DNA from: Salegentibacter agarivorans
GTDB taxonomy: Bacteria > Bacteroidota > Bacteroidia > Flavobacteriales > Flavobacteriaceae
Assembly (NCBI RefSeq): GCF_900113135.1
Contig: NZ_FOOH01000010.1
Location: forward strand, 62,001-126,000
Direction: 5' to 3'
DNA length: 64,000 nucleotides
Position numbers and translations under genes: made by a program. Every line of letters starts with the position of its first letter. Position 1 is the stretch's first letter. Below the pieces are notes generated by a model that worked only from the letters and a program-made list of their open reading frames with translations, had not been told where the DNA came from and searched no databases. Positions 62,197 through 64,000 of this stretch are shown in pieces.

Positions 62197-62862
62197 TTAT
62201 TTTACTTTGTATAGCGTTGTAACCAAAATTCCTTTAAAGCCGTGCGACTTAATTGATAATAACTGTTTCTCTTCCTCAACTAAAAAGTTAAACGGCGGCG
62301 CTAAAAGGTTTACACCACTTTGCTTTTTTAGTCTTATTCCCTGTCCTGAGATAATATCTTTATTGGGTTCAAAATCTTCTTTAGGTAAATGCTCTGTTAG
62401 AATAACATATTTATAGTCATATAACTTTTCCACTACACATTTTATTTCAGCATTCGATAAATGTTGTAGCACCTGTCTTAGAATTGCACAATCCCCTTTA
62501 GGCAAATTATCTTTTGCAATATCCAAAGTATGAAATTCTAAGTTATCGGCTTTAAACGCCTGTTTGTTATGAGTTATAAGATCTGGAACTATATCTATAG
62601 CTATATACTTTTGAGCGTACTTCACCAATTTTTTACCAATATTAAAATCGCCGCAACCCAGATCACAAACAACCGCTGGTGTTTCGATTTTTTCTAAGAA
62701 ACCGGATACTATAGTTATATAGGGATTTACTACCTCAGGATGATGTGAGCCCAAACCAGAGTGAAATTCATATTTATTACCACCCCAAAGATTGTTTTCA
62801 TAAATCTGCGCCATGGCAGCCTTTGTTGGCCACGGCTTTTTTATTTTTTTATTTTTTGTCAT
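62197..62862 (-). CDS. class I SAM-dependent methyltransferase
   Basis: 221 residues without signal peptide. The SAM-binding glycine loop is VVCDLGCGDFNIGKKL. The acidic residue of the second strand is in YIAIDIVPDLI, and the fourth-strand motif is CAILRQVLQHLSN, near the end of the Rossmann fold. The N-terminus is very basic (MTKNKKIKKPWP). The closest fit is a methyltransferase acting on small molecules or lipid intermediates, but the substrate cannot be told from the sequence. It stands alone, convergent to the sensor kinase gene. Confidence 0.8.
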   Translation of the reverse strand: MTKNKKIKKPWPTKAAMAQIYENNLWGGNKYEFHSGLGSHHPEVVNPYITIVSGFLEKIETPAVVCDLGCGDFNIGKKLVKYAQKYIAIDIVPDLITHNKQAFKADNLEFHTLDIAKDNLPKGDCAILRQVLQHLSNAEIKCVVEKLYDYKYVILTEHLPKEDFEPNKDIISGQGIRLKKQSGVNLLAPPFNFLVEEEKQLLSIKSHGFKGILVTTLYKVK

Positions 62863-62995
62863 TTTAAATGATAAAAACCTGGTTATTATTCTATGGAATT
62901 GTATAGATCAAAGTAAAGAATAAAAACTGGGCCAGTTTATAGGTTTTTGGCTTTAAAATACCTTTTTTATCTTCATAATTTACTGGCGGTCTGTT

Positions 62996-63177
62996 ATAAA
63001 GAAATTCTTACTTCCTAAGTTCTTATTTTTCATATTTTTTGTTTTGCACAGAAACCTATAGAAACCAAATGGCAGACCGAAGATTCTCTGAAGATCCTGG
63101 GACTTACTGAAATCCGCCAGAGAGATAGTTTCAGAAATAATCGATTAATCCCAACAGAAAATCAAGAAAAATACTAA
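62996..63177 (+). pseudogene. remnant of a small secreted protein gene
   Basis: One frame gives a signal-peptide-like stretch (KKFLLPKFLFFIFF) preceded by ATA where ATG would be expected. One frame over, past a T-run, it continues CFAQKPIETKWQTEDSLKIL, GLTEIRQRDSFRNNRLIPTE and NQEKY to a TAA at 63,175. Joined, this is a plausible ~60-residue exported protein that lost its start codon and gained a frameshift. The last codons lie inside the palindromic terminator. Family unknown; a coincidence of frames is possible. Confidence 0.35.
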
Positions 63178-63197
63178 AACGTTTTAGTATTTTTCTT
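63164..63197 (+). terminator. perfect 34-bp palindrome, likely terminator
   Basis: The 17 bases 63,164-63,180 (starting AAGAAAAATAC) are the exact reverse complement of 63,181-63,197. There is no loop in the DNA sequence; as RNA the centre would open. Flanking A and T runs allow termination in both directions. Confidence 0.6.
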
Positions 63198-63441
63198 AGT
63201 TTTATTGTTTCCGTTTAAAAATCAAAATAAAAAAGACAGAGGAGACATCATTAAAACTTGCTTTGCAGCAGAACTTTGAAGATTTACTTTTAGATCGTAC
63301 TGTAATCCTCATAAAAACATTTCGGTAAACCAGCAAATTACCGGGAAACGTATTAGCCCAGGGAACTGAAATCCATAATTCAGAGGTTTGTTTCTGAATT
63401 TATTACTTATATAATTTAATTCAATTGAAAATTACCGAATA

Positions 63442-64000
63442 ATGAAAAAAAGTATATTTTATCTATTTACGTTTTGTATCGTTTCATTTTGTATAACAGG
63501 GTGTAAGGTAAAGCAGGAATCATCTTCTTCGCCTGCTGAAGTTGTTATTAAGTCATTTCCTAAATTTTTAAATGAAGCTCATAGAGGGGCAAGCGGCCTT
63601 AAGCCTGAGAATACGATTGTTGCAATGACTAAAGCTATAGAAGAGGGAGCAAACGTAATTGAATTGGATGTACATATAAGTAAGGATAAAAAGGTAGTAG
63701 TGACCCATGATCCTCGTATAAATCGGTCAATTAGTTTATTGCCTAATGGTGAGGAATTGGAAGAGGGAAATGCTGAAGAATATGCTGTCTACCAGATGAA
63801 TTATGCTGATATTCGAAAGTATGATGTAGGTAGCAAGTTTTACTCAAGAAATGGTCAAAAGACAACAAAAGCTCACATACCATTACTCAGTGTACTTATA
63901 GATTCGGTAGAGCAATTTGCTGCGGAAAATAAATATCCGAAAGTGATCTATAATATTGAGATTAAAGCAACTCCCGAAAAAGACGGGATTTATCAACCTG
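63442..64000 (+). CDS. glycerophosphodiester phosphodiesterase lipoprotein, second paralogue (runs off right edge)
   Basis: The first 186 residues are present. The lipobox is CITGC. The catalytic blocks EAHRGASGLKPENTIVAM (His, Arg, metal Glu) and IELDVHISKDKKVVVTHD are intact. A long insertion (YAVYQMNYADIRKYDVGSK) follows at the same place as in the island copy at 32,232-33,161. VIYNIEIKATPEKDGIYQP also aligns with the island copy (NIEIKSSEKNYGIFQP). This is therefore a homologue of the same subfamily, in the chromosome outside the island. It hydrolyses glycerophosphodiesters to glycerol-3-phosphate. The rest of the gene lies beyond the window. Confidence 0.88.
   Translation, partial: MKKSIFYLFTFCIVSFCITGCKVKQESSSSPAEVVIKSFPKFLNEAHRGASGLKPENTIVAMTKAIEEGANVIELDVHISKDKKVVVTHDPRINRSISLLPNGEELEEGNAEEYAVYQMNYADIRKYDVGSKFYSRNGQKTTKAHIPLLSVLIDSVEQFAAENKYPKVIYNIEIKATPEKDGIYQP

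Larger units (their letters stand above)
62863..63441. other. intergenic region with a decayed gene and a perfect palindrome
   Basis: The stretch before the right-edge phosphodiesterase gene has no intact ORF. It contains the remnant at 62,996-63,177, the palindrome at 63,164-63,197, and AT-rich sequence up to the phosphodiesterase start. Confidence 0.45.

Overview
The window looks like the chromosome of a marine-type member of the Flavobacteriaceae (Bacteroidota). The evidence is AT-rich DNA, two SusC/SusD pairs, Bacteroidota-style promoters (-7 element TAnnTTTG) instead of Shine-Dalgarno-led genes, a DnaE with an N-terminal proofreading domain, a PafA-type phosphatase and a sulfatase. The exact genus cannot be fixed from sequence reading alone; relatives of Gramella, Zunongwangia or Salegentibacter would fit.

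Layout. 1-12.6 kb is core chromosome: the start of a glycogen synthase gene running off the left edge, leuS, rpsP-rimM, two tandem DUF2383 stress-type proteins, dnaE, trxA and a DUF58 protein. At 12,676 lies tRNA-Asp(GTC). A 23-bp copy of its 3' end recurs at 52,415-52,437. The roughly 39.7 kb between the two copies is read as a genomic island, with a tyrosine-recombinase gene just inside the tRNA. That integrase carries an in-frame TGA. Past the second copy, 52.4-64 kb is core again: a sensor kinase/response regulator pair with a divergent outer-membrane protein, a GH35/GH42-like glycosidase, a LytTR regulator plus propeller-containing kinase, a methyltransferase, a decayed small gene and a glycerophosphodiesterase running off the right edge.

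The island has two parts. The left part (13-22.2 kb) holds the integrase, a VIT-type iron/manganese transporter, a divalent-metal efflux operon (small His-containing secreted protein, CzcA fused to CzcC, CzcB) and a frameshifted mobilization gene. The right part (22.7-52.4 kb) is flanked by a 41-bp imperfect direct repeat (34 of 41 identical), which suggests that it was added separately. It holds a DeoR/GlpR-type repressor, an OprO/P-like porin, SusCD-1, a sulfatase, a glycerophosphodiester phosphodiesterase, an SGNH esterase, a PafA phosphatase, glpD-glpK-glpF, a calcineurin-type phosphatase, an unusual membrane-spanning regulator, and a Gfo/Idh-DUF1080-SusCD-2-EEP operon.

Read together, the right part looks like a utilization locus for glycerol-containing phosphodiesters, glycosyl-glycerols or both. 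Outer-membrane uptake would be followed by removal of sulfate, acyl and phosphate groups and diester cleavage. Glycosidic bonds could be broken by the 3-keto route (Gfo/Idh plus DUF1080), and glycerol or glycerol-3-phosphate would enter metabolism through GlpF, GlpK and GlpD. Shared AT-rich boxes upstream of the porin, susC-1 and glpD are candidate operators for the DeoR-type repressor. The substrate is an inference from gene content. The most novel single gene is the regulator at 41,793-44,036, with a periplasmic LamG sensor, one membrane span and a cytoplasmic SARP-like DNA-binding region in one chain.
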